Below are positions 19,555-26,746 of a stretch of 26,746 nucleotides of DNA, piece by piece. Where the stretch lies: the IMG/VR virus record IMGVR_UViG_3300050821_015813, positions 1 to 26,746 of that record; one strand, written 5' to 3'. The position numbers and the translations under genes were made by a program. Under the pieces are notes generated by a model. That model did not search any database. It worked only from the letters and a program-made list of their open reading frames with translations, and was not told the DNA's origin. Every line of letters begins with the position of its first letter. The first letter of the stretch is position 1. Source of the stretch: a virus.

Positions 19555-20112
19555 ATGCTCGATTTTTCCAGGATAAAGGAAATCAAACTCACCGATGTTC
19601 TGGCGCGGTACAAGATCGCCTTGAGATACAAGACCGATTATGCCGTGTGCGCGTGTCCGTTGCCGACACACAAAAGGGGCGACACTTCCAAATCGTTCTC
19701 CGTGAATCTGCGGGGCAACTATTTCATCTGTTTCTCTGATTCCTGCAATGCGAACAACGGCGGGAAGCGCGGTGGTGATGTGATCAACTTCGTCGCGCTG
19801 ATGGAAGGATGCCGGGAAAAAGACGCGGCCCTCAAGCTCTCTGTGTGGTACGGGATCGAAGAAACAAAAACCCCTACTCACATGGAGCAGGGGCGGAAAC
19901 AAGAACCAAAAACCGAAATGCAAGGTTCTAACCAGAACGGTAGCATTTCGGGCGATAGCGTCAAGTACATGGCATCTATTGATGCCTGGTTCTATGATCT
20001 GGTTACAGTGGAGGCGGGAGAGAACAGAGACGATTATTTCAACCGCATCCTGAAGGCAGTCAAAGACAAACTGGTGGCAAGCTACAACGCTGGCAAAAAA
20101 GCCGCCAAATAA
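19555..20112 (+). CDS. Stand-alone CHC2 zinc-finger (primase-type) protein, 185 aa
   Basis: Start ATG 19555, with GGGAG upstream; the frame is open to 19525 but that part lies in the terminator. Residues 1-30 (MLDFSRIKEIKLTDVLARYK) and the zinc site C34-P..H39, C59, C64, followed by GGKRGGDVINFVALMEG, match the DnaG N-terminal CHC2 domain that recognises the priming site. The toprim catalytic domain is absent: after residue 100 the protein continues with a polar linker and a helical C-terminus (WFYDLVTVEAGENRDDYFNR) without Asp/Glu motifs. It may act with a host or separate primase, or may be a regulator. Ends in a terminator. Confidence 0.82.
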   Translation: MLDFSRIKEIKLTDVLARYKIALRYKTDYAVCACPLPTHKRGDTSKSFSVNLRGNYFICFSDSCNANNGGKRGGDVINFVALMEGCREKDAALKLSVWYGIEETKTPTHMEQGRKQEPKTEMQGSNQNGSISGDSVKYMASIDAWFYDLVTVEAGENRDDYFNRILKAVKDKLVASYNAGKKAAK

Positions 20113-20114
20113 TT

Positions 20115-20142
20115 AAAGCCCCCTACGGTTCGGGGGCTTTTT
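20115..20142. terminator. Bidirectional terminator holding a stop codon in its loop
   Basis: AAAGCCCCC, TACGGTT, CGGGGGCTTTTT. It ends the plus-strand CHC2 gene and, read on the minus strand, also the AT-hook gene, whose TAG stop codon is at 20123-20125 inside the hairpin. Confidence 0.88.
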
Positions 20143-20302
20143 CTTGCGGCGATTGGATATTGGGTGGACGGCCACGGCGCTTTTTGATTTGGCCGTCGCC
20201 ATGCCCGAGCTTGGAAAGTTCCCGATCAATTTGCTCCCGCTCATTGAGGAGTAAATCTATGGCTTGCTGTTTCAACTGCTGGACTGTTTCAAGGGTAGTA
20301 AT
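20123..20302 (-). CDS. Small coiled-coil AT-hook protein, probable ATT start, 59 aa
   Basis: The frame is fixed at the left by a TAG at 20123 and closed on the right by an in-frame TAA just before GGAGGC. The strong site AAGGAGG followed by CACC leads directly to ATT (20300-20302) as first codon, giving (M/I)TTLETVQQLKQQAID; a TTG 30 bases later is the only standard start and has no ribosome site. Residues 4-32 are a coiled coil (LKQQAIDLLLNEREQIDREL), and IKKRRGRPPN is an AT-hook, which binds the minor groove of AT-rich DNA. It may compact or regulate DNA like small nucleoid proteins. It follows gene 20355-20786 by 52 bases. Confidence 0.68.
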   Translation of the reverse strand: MTTLETVQQLKQQAIDLLLNEREQIDRELSKLGHGDGQIKKRRGRPPNIQSPQEKAPEP

Positions 20303-20354
20303 GGTGCCTCCTTATGATGGCGGTCGCGTTGCAGGGAATGGCGGTTAATTTGTA

Positions 20355-20786
20355 CTAATTCACGACTGATTCAAACAGTTTCCTAGCGTCTTCAAGTGTT
20401 GGAACTGTCATCATCGCTATTTGGGCACTCTCAAAGCGGGCGTCAATGTCAGCGCAAGAGCCGATCTCCTTCTCAACACGCTGTTCCACTAATTTGTCGA
20501 GAGCATTGAAGCTTCCACAAGTGCGTAGGCGATCGCCATGGAGTTCAAAGCCAAGCTGCTGAAGTTCGAGCTTCAAGTCCTGAAGCTTTTTGCTTCCAGC
20601 CTCGATCTGCCGTAACACTGTAGTTGCTCCTTTCTTCTCCGCAAACTCCTCGAGTACGGAGTTGCGAAGAAGGTCGGCTTTCTCGCCCCATTTGCGCTTC
20701 GCTTTATAGCGAATGCCGTCGTAACGATCGCTTAACATGTCGGCAAGAGACTTCCTACTAGCCAACGAAAGATTTGAAGTATTCAT
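20355..20786 (-). CDS. Helical protein, 143 aa
   Basis: Start ATG 20786 (MNTSNLSLASRKSLADMLSD), preceded by AAACAATTAATTACCAAAAAC. The sequence is nearly all alpha, with a coiled coil (QIEAGSKKLQDLKLELQQLG) and two basic patches (YKAKRKWGEKAD). The last third contains three cysteines (CGSFNAL, IGSCADI). The upstream open frame to 20960 is not used because it lacks a ribosome site and runs into promoter-like DNA. Found directly after the ATPase gene, suggesting a role in DNA handling. Family not recognised. Confidence 0.68.
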   Translation of the reverse strand: MNTSNLSLASRKSLADMLSDRYDGIRYKAKRKWGEKADLLRNSVLEEFAEKKGATTVLRQIEAGSKKLQDLKLELQQLGFELHGDRLRTCGSFNALDKLVEQRVEKEIGSCADIDARFESAQIAMMTVPTLEDARKLFESVVN

Positions 20787-20949
20787 GTTTTTGGTAATTA
20801 ATTGTTTACCATCCCCTGCTTCCGCAACAATGATACCTTCGAATGTCCATCGCTCGGCGCGGCTTATCGTAAGCATCATGGAAACGATTATGTATTGAAA
20901 GTCGTCGGAGCGCGCATCAATTATCGTCAGGTACGGACGCACGTTACGC

Positions 20950-22188
20950 TCAAGCCGCAAGGAAGCGATTTATCTTCTCGATCACGTCTTTTCTCTTTGA
21001 GCCATACCGCATCAGAGACGCTTTAATCAACTTCGTCGGGTTAGCTTCATCACCGCGCTTTTGGATCGTAGGCCAGCCGATTATGCGCCGGGCTTGCGGG
21101 AGATCATCCGCGAATGTGCGGCAATAAAACTGGTATCGAGGCAGGGAAGTGATGTGCGTCGCCTGCACCTGCTCTTCGTTCCAATTCTCCTGAATCGCCT
21201 GGGCGTCCTCTCCGGAGACATTGAATGTGATCTGCGTGGGGCAGTTTGAAAAGACGTCCTTCGCAAAAGGGAGCTGGTACATCCCCTGCGAAGCCAGGAC
21301 CAGAGTGATGCCATATTTCCGGGATTCAGCGAGGAGCGTGCCGAATCTCCCGCCGTGGACGAAATTGTGAACCTCGTCAGCCACGAGCATGAAGGGCGGC
21401 CGGGACTTCTGCTTTTCCCGCTTGAGTGCAGAAATGGAGACCATCGAAACGATCAAAGACCCGAGGATCTGGGCGATCTCTTCTCCGAGGCGGCCCTTCG
21501 AAAATCGGCACACGACGATCTTCTTCTTGTTCATGATCTCTAGAAAGTCGAGAGACTTGGGCTGGCCGATGATTGGGATGATGGACGGCCGGAGCAATTT
21601 TCCCACCTTATTGATCGGCGGCGAGAACTTTGACATCTGTTCCGAGTCCCGCAGTTTTTCGTCGTACTGCTCCTTGAACATTTGAAGCAAGGGGTTTTCG
21701 GTCGCGGCCAAAATCTTTTCTCGGAACTTGTCATCGGCCATGAATCGAAAGATGTGGACCGGCGTCGGGTGGTCATAATATTCGCAGACTGCGTCGATGG
21801 CGTTAATAATGACCCGCGCGGATTCATCGCCCCACGCGGTGCCGGCGAGGGATTTGAACGTGGTGAATAGAGATTCTTTCCCGAGTTCCAATTCTTCTGG
21901 CGAGTTGAAATGGAGCGGGTTGAACGGGGGCACGAGCGAAGCATCCGGATCAATCCAGATGAAATCCCTCATCCGACTTTTGGGAATCAGCCTGGCGATC
22001 TGGTCGGCGGTATCGCCGTGAGGGTCAATAAAAAGTCCGCCGTTACCCTGGCGCAGATTTTCAATAAAAAGATTGACGAGCAGGGTGGACTTTCCCATTC
22101 CGGACATCCCCTCAATTGATATGTGCTTCGTACTGTCTATTGAGAACTCGTGATTCGTTATCGAGTCCCTTCCGATACTGATGGACAT
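20950..22188 (-). CDS. HerA/TraD-like DNA-transfer ATPase, 412 aa
   Basis: Residues 28-37 (GMSGMGKST) are the Walker A motif, followed by GGLFIDPHGDTADQIARLIP, the typical second motif of type IV coupling proteins and HerA relatives. Walker B is PPFMLVADEVHNF, and the following GTLLAESRKYGITLVLASQG is the arginine-finger/sensor helix with ASQG. There are no membrane helices, unlike full-length VirD4. The protein would form a hexamer that pumps DNA. Start ATG 22188 with a weak upstream site. A second, different ATPase of the same superfamily is coded at 24210-25912. Confidence 0.88.
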   Translation of the reverse strand: MSISIGRDSITNHEFSIDSTKHISIEGMSGMGKSTLLVNLFIENLRQGNGGLFIDPHGDTADQIARLIPKSRMRDFIWIDPDASLVPPFNPLHFNSPEELELGKESLFTTFKSLAGTAWGDESARVIINAIDAVCEYYDHPTPVHIFRFMADDKFREKILAATENPLLQMFKEQYDEKLRDSEQMSKFSPPINKVGKLLRPSIIPIIGQPKSLDFLEIMNKKKIVVCRFSKGRLGEEIAQILGSLIVSMVSISALKREKQKSRPPFMLVADEVHNFVHGGRFGTLLAESRKYGITLVLASQGMYQLPFAKDVFSNCPTQITFNVSGEDAQAIQENWNEEQVQATHITSLPRYQFYCRTFADDLPQARRIIGWPTIQKRGDEANPTKLIKASLMRYGSKRKDVIEKINRFLAA

Positions 22189-22214
22189 AAATAGCTGGAT
22201 TAGGTGGATTGTCT

Positions 22215-22436
22215 ATGAAAATGGATGTGCCGGTTCTGGAAGATCCTTCCCTCATTGTGCTTTGCCCGGTGTGTGAGGCGCGTCCACATGAACCGTGTCA
22301 TGTCCAGCCTGGAGTCCTTCGACCCGAATCGCATTTTGAAAGAAGCCAATTCGCTGCAAAAGTGAGGGGCGACAGCGCGGTACAGCCGCACAGGATGGAA
22401 TCATTACAGCGACATCGTCGGAGAATGGAAAACTGA
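22215..22436 (+). CDS. Small zinc-finger protein (CPxC..PxxPC type), 73 aa
   Basis: Start ATG 22215, with AGGTGG 7 bases before. LCPVCEARPHEPCHVQPG is the conserved motif of a small zinc-finger family known from phages and many genomes, and PESHFERSQF is its second conserved part. The natural protein probably ends shortly after; here the last 20 or so residues (from VRGDS) are Arg/His-rich and unlike the family. Near that point an AAAA run, with a TGA in the next frame, suggests a lost base. Single plus-strand gene between two minus-strand units. Confidence 0.68.
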   Translation: MKMDVPVLEDPSLIVLCPVCEARPHEPCHVQPGVLRPESHFERSQFAAKVRGDSAVQPHRMESLQRHRRRMEN

Positions 22437-22560
22437 ACAGTGCTATGCCGCCGTCGCCGCCACCATCAAAGACTGGATTACAGCCCGAGATAGCGGCGAG
22501 GGACGGATAGTGCCGGAAGTTCCGGCCCCGCTGTTTTACCAGCGATTCATTTCATTATGA
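22366..22560 (+). pseudogene. Orphan reading frame without start, 64 codons
   Basis: From just after a TGA (22363-22365) to TGA (22558-22560) the frame reads RYSRTGWNHYSDIVGEWKTE, CYAAVAATIKDWITARDSGE and ends APLFYQRFISL. The mix of Trp, Tyr and ordinary residues looks like a real protein rather than a shadow, yet no ATG, GTG or TTG is at hand near its beginning. It overlaps the Arg/His-rich end of the zinc-finger frame, so a single base change could restore a second gene or a fusion. Probably a truncated gene remnant. Confidence 0.4.
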
Positions 22561-22583
22561 AGAGTTTCCGGCAATTGTCGAGA

Positions 22584-23279
22584 TTATGGGACTACAGTCA
22601 CTGTCTTTGTGAAGGGCCTCCCAATGGTCGAGGCAGAGATAGTTATCCGAGTCGGGTGTCTCACCTTCTTCGTGGTGATAGAGAATGTCGTTACTTTGCG
22701 GCCAGGAGGAATGGAAATAGCGCCGGATGGAAGTGTTGCAATTTTATCGTGATCTTCTAATGTGAGATCGATGCGGATACCCGCTTTGCTTGCGGTGTCA
22801 TTTGATATTGCCTGCACCGAAAACGATTTCCCAGCTGTTACGCGATCCGGTGCCTGGATTGTGTTAAGCGGAGTTCGATCATGAACTTTTACCGTAGCAG
22901 CCGCATCGAATGTTCCATCACCTGGATTCATATGGGAGCAATGGTAAACAGTTGTAATCACCGGATGATATTCTTTGGACTCTGTGTATTTGTGGCCCGG
23001 TATTGGCGGGATGTAATAGACGCTGGCAGGTGTGGGGAACTTTGCCTGTTGGGCAGTGTTGTGCACTTCCGCCTTGGGAGTGCCATCATCGAAATTGACG
23101 AACGTGTGTAAATTATCGATTTCCCACTCGTTCTTAAGGGACGCCATGTGATCACCGTCGTAAACAACCCCGTTTTCAAAGTCGGTTCGAATCCAAGTCA
23201 CCGTCGGCTTGCATTGCGTCTGTGCACACAGCAGTCCTGCGCTGCATAGGAACAGAGATATAACCAGTAACTTCCTCAC
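22584..23279 (-). CDS. Exported protein with C-terminal Ig-like domain, 231 aa
   Basis: GTG start at 23279 with a strong AGGAGGAATC site. Residues 1-20 (LLVISLFLCSAGLLCAQ) are a Sec signal peptide. The middle has YYIPPIPGHKYTESKEYHPV and two cysteines. Residues ~140-231 form an Ig-like domain: IQAPDRVTAGKSFSVQAI, then LPSGAISIPPGRKVTTFSIT and ITISASTIGRPFTKTVTVVP, the repeat type common in cell-surface proteins of Acidobacteriota and relatives. It interrupts the transfer genes and has its own promoter (23360-23388), so it looks like a host-derived surface gene carried as cargo. Confidence 0.78.
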   Translation of the reverse strand: MRKLLVISLFLCSAGLLCAQTQCKPTVTWIRTDFENGVVYDGDHMASLKNEWEIDNLHTFVNFDDGTPKAEVHNTAQQAKFPTPASVYYIPPIPGHKYTESKEYHPVITTVYHCSHMNPGDGTFDAAATVKVHDRTPLNTIQAPDRVTAGKSFSVQAISNDTASKAGIRIDLTLEDHDKIATLPSGAISIPPGRKVTTFSITTKKVRHPTRITISASTIGRPFTKTVTVVP

Positions 23280-23359
23280 GATTCCTCCTCATGTGTCGGC
23301 AGACTCGGGAGAATCGAGAATCAACACCGACACCAAATGCTGATTTTTGCGGGGAGATC

Positions 23360-23388
23360 ATCCTAGCTCTAATCACCTTTCATAGCAA
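23360..23388 (-). promoter_or_regulatory. Sigma-70-like promoter of the exported protein gene
   Basis: On the minus strand TTGCTA (23383-23388), a 17-base spacer and TAGGAT (23360-23365), each 4/6 to consensus. The GTG start is about 80 bases further on. This gene would be transcribed independently of the upstream replication-relaxation gene. Confidence 0.42.
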
Positions 23389-23416
23389 CAAAAAAATCTG
23401 TAGGCGCCGGACATAA

Positions 23417-24277
23417 TCACTTGGTAGACACTCCGTTGAACGAGTAAGTCGTCGTAGTAAAGTCCCTCGGTGTCCTGAAAATTCCCCCAGCAATGTCATC
23501 TTTATATCCACGCTCTGTCGTGAGCCAAAACATCCGGTGATTGAACTGCTTATTGAGTTCCTTCAAGAGATTCTCGCGGCGTTCGTGCGTGCGCTGCACG
23601 ACGACCACGCGGAACTGCCGAAAATCCTGCCACTCCTTTTCGCACGCGTCGGTCCCGTAATATGCGTAATACTTCCCGAGCTTTCGCATGATCGAAGGTT
23701 CGCCGTCGCGGTAATGACCGATCTTCGCGCGCTCCATTTCGAGGAAATAGTACAGGGTGTTTTTGCCGTTAGGCTTCTGCGGGTCAGTGATGCCGAACAT
23801 CGCATCGGGGGAGACAGTGCATTTCAAGTCAGACTGTTGCCAATAGAGTTTCAATTTGTGCTTCAGGCAGAATTTCTCGAGCGCGGCGTGGAAGAACGAG
23901 ATCTCAAGCTCGTGGTCGAGAGTCCGCTGGGAATGTTCGTCGAAGGTCTTGGCGAGCGGCCATAGGGACTTGCAGAACTCCACGCCTTTGTCTGAAAGAC
24001 CCCAGGCATAATGAACACTGCCCGAGACACGATCGAGATCGAGGTAGGGAAGCCGGGCCACAACACCGGCCTTCAGGAGGACGGTGAGGGTCTGACGGAC
24101 TGAACGCTTGTCGTTGGGGTTCGGAGCGTGGCCACGGATGAGTTCCGCGATGTCGTTTGTGCGGAGGCAAAAGTACTCAGCGAGGAGTTCGAGAACTTTT
24201 CTATTTGTGCTATAGAGTTTTATCCCCGGGAGCGCCGGTGGGCTCGATGTCCTCCGACTTGGTGTTTGTACTGCCAT
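23417..24277 (-). CDS. Replication-relaxation family protein, 286 aa
   Basis: Start ATG 24277 (MAVQTPSRRTSSPPALPGIK) is preferred; the longer frame to 24388 overlaps the preceding ATPase gene. Residues ~20-90 form a winged helix (KVLELLAEYFCLRTNDIAEL, then VRQTLTVLLKAGVVARLPYL), and the remainder is the conserved alpha/beta domain with HELEISFFHAALEKFCLKH and TLYYFLEMERAKIGHYRDGE. This family accompanies TraG-type ATPases on plasmids and integrative elements, where it is thought to help relax or replicate the DNA (the role is not well defined). It overlaps the ATPase gene by 68 bases, consistent with one operon. Confidence 0.8.
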   Translation of the reverse strand: MAVQTPSRRTSSPPALPGIKLYSTNRKVLELLAEYFCLRTNDIAELIRGHAPNPNDKRSVRQTLTVLLKAGVVARLPYLDLDRVSGSVHYAWGLSDKGVEFCKSLWPLAKTFDEHSQRTLDHELEISFFHAALEKFCLKHKLKLYWQQSDLKCTVSPDAMFGITDPQKPNGKNTLYYFLEMERAKIGHYRDGEPSIMRKLGKYYAYYGTDACEKEWQDFRQFRVVVVQRTHERRENLLKELNKQFNHRMFWLTTERGYKDDIAGGIFRTPRDFTTTTYSFNGVSTK

Positions 24278-25912
24278 TCCATTCACTATGACGTACCGCC
24301 GGGGAATGTAAAGCCTCGTTGTCCACAGTGCGTTTCTGGCCGCTTTGGGCGGAAGTATCTGCGCGATAACGCTCAATGGTGTGCGCACGCAATTGATCGA
24401 GCATCAGGTTAGCATCGTCCTCATCATTTTCTGACATGACGTGGATGCGCTTTGTTCGTGCGAATATCGGTGAGGCGGAGCCAATTTTGAAGCAAGCTTG
24501 AAATGGTTCAAGTTGCACAAGGCGCGGGGGCTTATATGGTGAGATGACGTCACTAAATTGATTGGCATCGTCTTTGCTGATTTGGAAAAAATGTAGGTGG
24601 GATTATTGCCGAGAATGGCCTTGAGGTTTGTCGAAAGCACCTGGTCTAGGTATTGATTCCCGAGCGTGAGCCGGAGTCCAAGCCCTCCCGCCACAGAAAG
24701 CAGATCTGCAAAGGATTCGGTCTGGCAAAGCTCAAATTCATCGACGTGGAGAAAGAATGGGGTTCGTTTGTATTTCGGAATGGCTGAGCGACGATTTATC
24801 ACAGAAGCGATTTGCGCCATGAGCAGCGAACCGTAAAATTGCGCATTCTTATCTCTTGGAGGGGAAAGATCTACGAGGAGAATTTTCTTTTGGTCCATGA
24901 TCGAAGCAAGATCGAGCGGCGGTGTGCGGGCGTCGAAGATAGCCTTGAGAAAGGGACTGTTGTAGAAGGCGCTCAACCGCCTCTCAAGCGTGGCAACGCC
25001 TTCCTTTGGGAACGGCTTCCACATTTCAACCAATTCTTTTTCCACCAATGACAGCTTTAGGAGAAAGTCGTCTCTCCAACTCTTGAAGGCGATGAAGCGG
25101 TACATGTCCGTGATCGTGGTATCGGGAATGAGGAGAAATGCTCGAATGATTTTTTCAAGCAGTGGTGAGGCAGCCTTGAGAGTTTCGTCGCCTTTCGTGA
25201 CGACGTAAATGAGGTCATTCACCACGCGTTCGGTTTCTTCAGGGTCGCGATCGAGAAAGTTGAGCGGCACGGGCGTTTTGAGATCGAGATAAACAACGTC
25301 ATCAATGATGCGCCGACGTTCGCCGTCCACCACTCGGTATTCGGGCAGGGAATGGACTATCAAGCGGAGGAGATCGCGCTTCGGGTCTAAAACGCCGACG
25401 CCGTTCCCCTGCATGATGTCGTTATAAATAATGCTATGAAGCTGGGTGGATTTGCCCCGCTGCGTGCCACCCGGCACATAAATATGCTTGCTACGGATTT
25501 CGTCTGGGATGAGCGGCGGCTCCCGTAGGAATACGGGCGTGGGATCACGTCGTTCCTGTTCTGCTTCCTTCTCGGCTTTCCTTTCTGCTTCTTTCGCTTC
25601 TTGGTCCGCTTTGCGCTGGGCATCGCGCTGCTCACGCTCGCGCCTTTTCAATTCATCGCGGCGGATCCGCTCCTTTTGTCGCTCGATCTCTATCTTGAGC
25701 CGCTCCACAGTCTTTGCGTGCTCCTCGGCTTCTACATCTTTACGGCTCACTCTGTTCCGGCGCTTTTGTTCTTCTAGCCGTTCCCACTCGCTTCGATATT
25801 CTTCAGCAAACACCCTCTTCCTAGAGAAACTTAGAGAATTGGGCATTTTGGGTGCGATGACTCTTGCAACATAGTCGTCCCAATCTTCCGGATCGTCAGG
25901 GTTCTTGCTCAT
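24210..25912 (-). CDS. TraG/VirD4-like ATPase, interrupted by a -1 frameshift in a T run
   Basis: Start ATG 25912. Residues ~55-125 are a basic coiled coil; Walker A GGTQRGKST is at 148-156, followed by NGVGVLDPKRDLLRLIV; Walker B is TPFFLHVDEFELC (near 391); the sensor GLRLTLGNQYLDQV follows. After residue ~442 the zero frame loses homology (ends at 24404), while the -1 frame continues with QISKDDANQFSDVISPYKPP, PRLVQLEPFQACFKIG, the normal end of these ATPases, and runs to TAG 24210. The switch is in six T's at 24586-24591. Adding one T restores one protein of about 568 residues. The coordinates given include both frames. It overlaps the membrane protein gene by 17 bases. Confidence 0.83.
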
Positions 25913-26636
25913 CAGCTTCCGCCTCGCTTGGGATTAATTTGAGCCGAGCAAGCTCCTCTTCAAGCTCAGCAACCTCGTCAGCCCGGCTCTTCCTGAGTTT
26001 TTGAGTTGCGATACTTTCTTTTTCCGAGTTCCGAAGGTAAGCCTCATGGGCGGCGACGCGGTCGCGCTCAAATTTTTCGTCCCGTCGCGCCTGTTCCTCT
26101 TTATCTTCCCTACTTTTGCGTTGCCCTTCTGCACTCCTTGCAGCCCAAGCAGCTTCTTTGTCAGCCTTCTTTGTACGCCTAACACGCAGTCTCCAAATGA
26201 AGAAGAAAACCGTATCAATAAGAGAGATTGTGAATTGAGGTAGAAGCGGTACGGGGGGTGTCTCCTGGGTGTGGGGCGGTCGTCCCCAATACGAGAATAG
26301 GTTTGCAAAGCAGCCTATGAAAAAAGAAAAAACGATGCCTTCAAAAATGAAAAGAAAGAAATAGCGAGTTCCTGTCATTTCGATCGGATCGGAGTCAGAT
26401 TCTTCCGGGAATTCTTCGACAGAAACCCAGTTATTTTTCGCTGCTTCTTGCCTGCTGATTGCCCTTGAAATTAGTGCCATTGGAAATGAAACTGCGAGAG
26501 CAATGAGGAGTGTGTTGAGAAGGCTGACATTCAATGAATTTGCTATAAGCCAAGTGAGCGTACCAAAAATAAGAAAATTGGCAATAAAGCTTGATATGAA
26601 CGAGAAACCCTTCCAGGGCTTTTCAAGTTTCAGCAT
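25896..26636 (-). CDS. Polytopic membrane protein with C-terminal coiled coil, 246 aa
   Basis: Start ATG 26636 (MLKLEKPWKGFSFISSFIAN) is chosen over the upstream frame. Hydrophobic segments are at about residues 10-32 (FISSFIANFLIFGTLTWLIA), 36-58 (LLNTLLIALAVSFPMALIS), 89-115 (FFLFIFEGIVFSFFIGCF) and 133-150 (FTISLIDTVFFFIWRLRV). The last ~90 residues are a highly charged coiled coil (KEEQARRDEKFERDRVAAHE) resembling the N-terminal coil of the following ATPase, so the two probably form a membrane-anchored complex, as TraG-type ATPases need. The ATPase itself has no membrane helices, which fits. First gene of the module on this strand in the window. Confidence 0.75.
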   Translation of the reverse strand: MLKLEKPWKGFSFISSFIANFLIFGTLTWLIANSLNVSLLNTLLIALAVSFPMALISRAISRQEAAKNNWVSVEEFPEESDSDPIEMTGTRYFFLFIFEGIVFSFFIGCFANLFSYWGRPPHTQETPPVPLLPQFTISLIDTVFFFIWRLRVRRTKKADKEAAWAARSAEGQRKSREDKEEQARRDEKFERDRVAAHEAYLRNSEKESIATQKLRKSRADEVAELEEELARLKLIPSEAEADEQEP

Positions 26637-26746
26637 CAGTCGCCGCACCGTCCTAGCGGTAGCGTACCCCGATAGGGGCGAGCGATAGCGACGGGCATTC
26701 TTCTGCGGTAGCCCGGTAGGGTTGATGAGGAGAGAACGATAGAGAA
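26637..26746. other. Window-end region upstream of the transfer operon, hairpin
   Basis: About 110 bases without an obvious gene. CCCCGATAGGGG (26667-26678) is a 4-bp-stem hairpin, and GCGGTAG occurs twice (26656 and 26711). It is probably the leader or promoter region of the minus-strand operon starting at 26636; no clear -35/-10 pair was found. Confidence 0.3.

Noticed and set aside
20160-20348. Plus-strand frame of 62 codons
   Set aside because: Antisense to the AT-hook gene, Ser/Arg/Cys-rich, no ribosome site.
1-26746. CRISPR array, insertion sequence, rRNA
   Set aside because: No direct-repeat/spacer pattern, no transposase-like frame with terminal repeats and no ribosomal RNA-like sequence was seen.

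Overview
Reading. This is phage-like DNA, about 52% GC by eye, from an unidentified bacterium. It holds most of the virion morphogenesis module of a siphovirus (HK97-type head, long non-contractile tail), a stretch of small accessory genes, and a replication / DNA-transfer module built around two VirD4/TraG-type ATPases and a replication-relaxation-family protein. No integrase, lysin, terminase large subunit or portal gene was seen. An exported protein with an Ig-like C-terminal domain and a typical Sec signal recalls Acidobacteriota-type genes, but this is weak evidence for the host. A phage-plasmid, or an unusual or decayed prophage, fits best.

Layout. (1) Positions 1-8230, minus strand, read right to left: a helix-turn-helix gene of the kind that sits next to terminase, a broken major capsid gene, a possible decoration protein, gp6-like connector, HK97 gp10-like neck protein, tail terminator, small protein, major tail protein, tail assembly chaperone with a -1 frameshift extension, small protein, tape measure and tail hub (cut by the window edge). 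The helix-turn-helix gene runs directly into the C-terminal half of the capsid gene, so terminase, portal, protease and the capsid N-terminus are missing at the junction near 7910. (2) Positions 8319-16534: many small minus-strand genes (zinc-binding, acidic, membrane, DUF1064-like nuclease, winged helix) interrupted by plus-strand genes or short operons carrying their own promoters, like phage morons. Several of these promoters share an ATCGTACAAT-type box, and some lie so close to the ATG that the mRNA would be leaderless. (3) Positions 16557-19197, minus strand: an SSB-like protein ending in DIPF, a long coiled-coil DUF1351-like protein and tiny membrane or basic proteins. (4) Positions 18810-19323: a strand switch with DnaA-box-like inverted repeats, a candidate origin, followed by plus-strand genes for a small plasmid/phage protein and a stand-alone CHC2 zinc-finger protein. 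(5) Positions 20123-26636, minus strand: a polytopic coiled-coil membrane protein, a TraG-like ATPase (broken by one T-run frameshift), replication-relaxation protein, exported Ig-like protein, a second HerA/TraD-like ATPase, a helical protein and an AT-hook protein that seems to start at ATT.

How it may work together (inference). The tail genes would build a siphovirus tail. The CHC2 protein, SSB-like protein, replication-relaxation protein and the two ATPases would replicate and move the DNA, as on plasmids. The plus-strand genes probably act on the host or regulate the element independently of the late operon. There is no stretch above about 300 bases without a gene; the longest gaps are 18810-19044, 7236-7379, 18518-18659, 20787-20949, 9115-9257 and 23280-23416.
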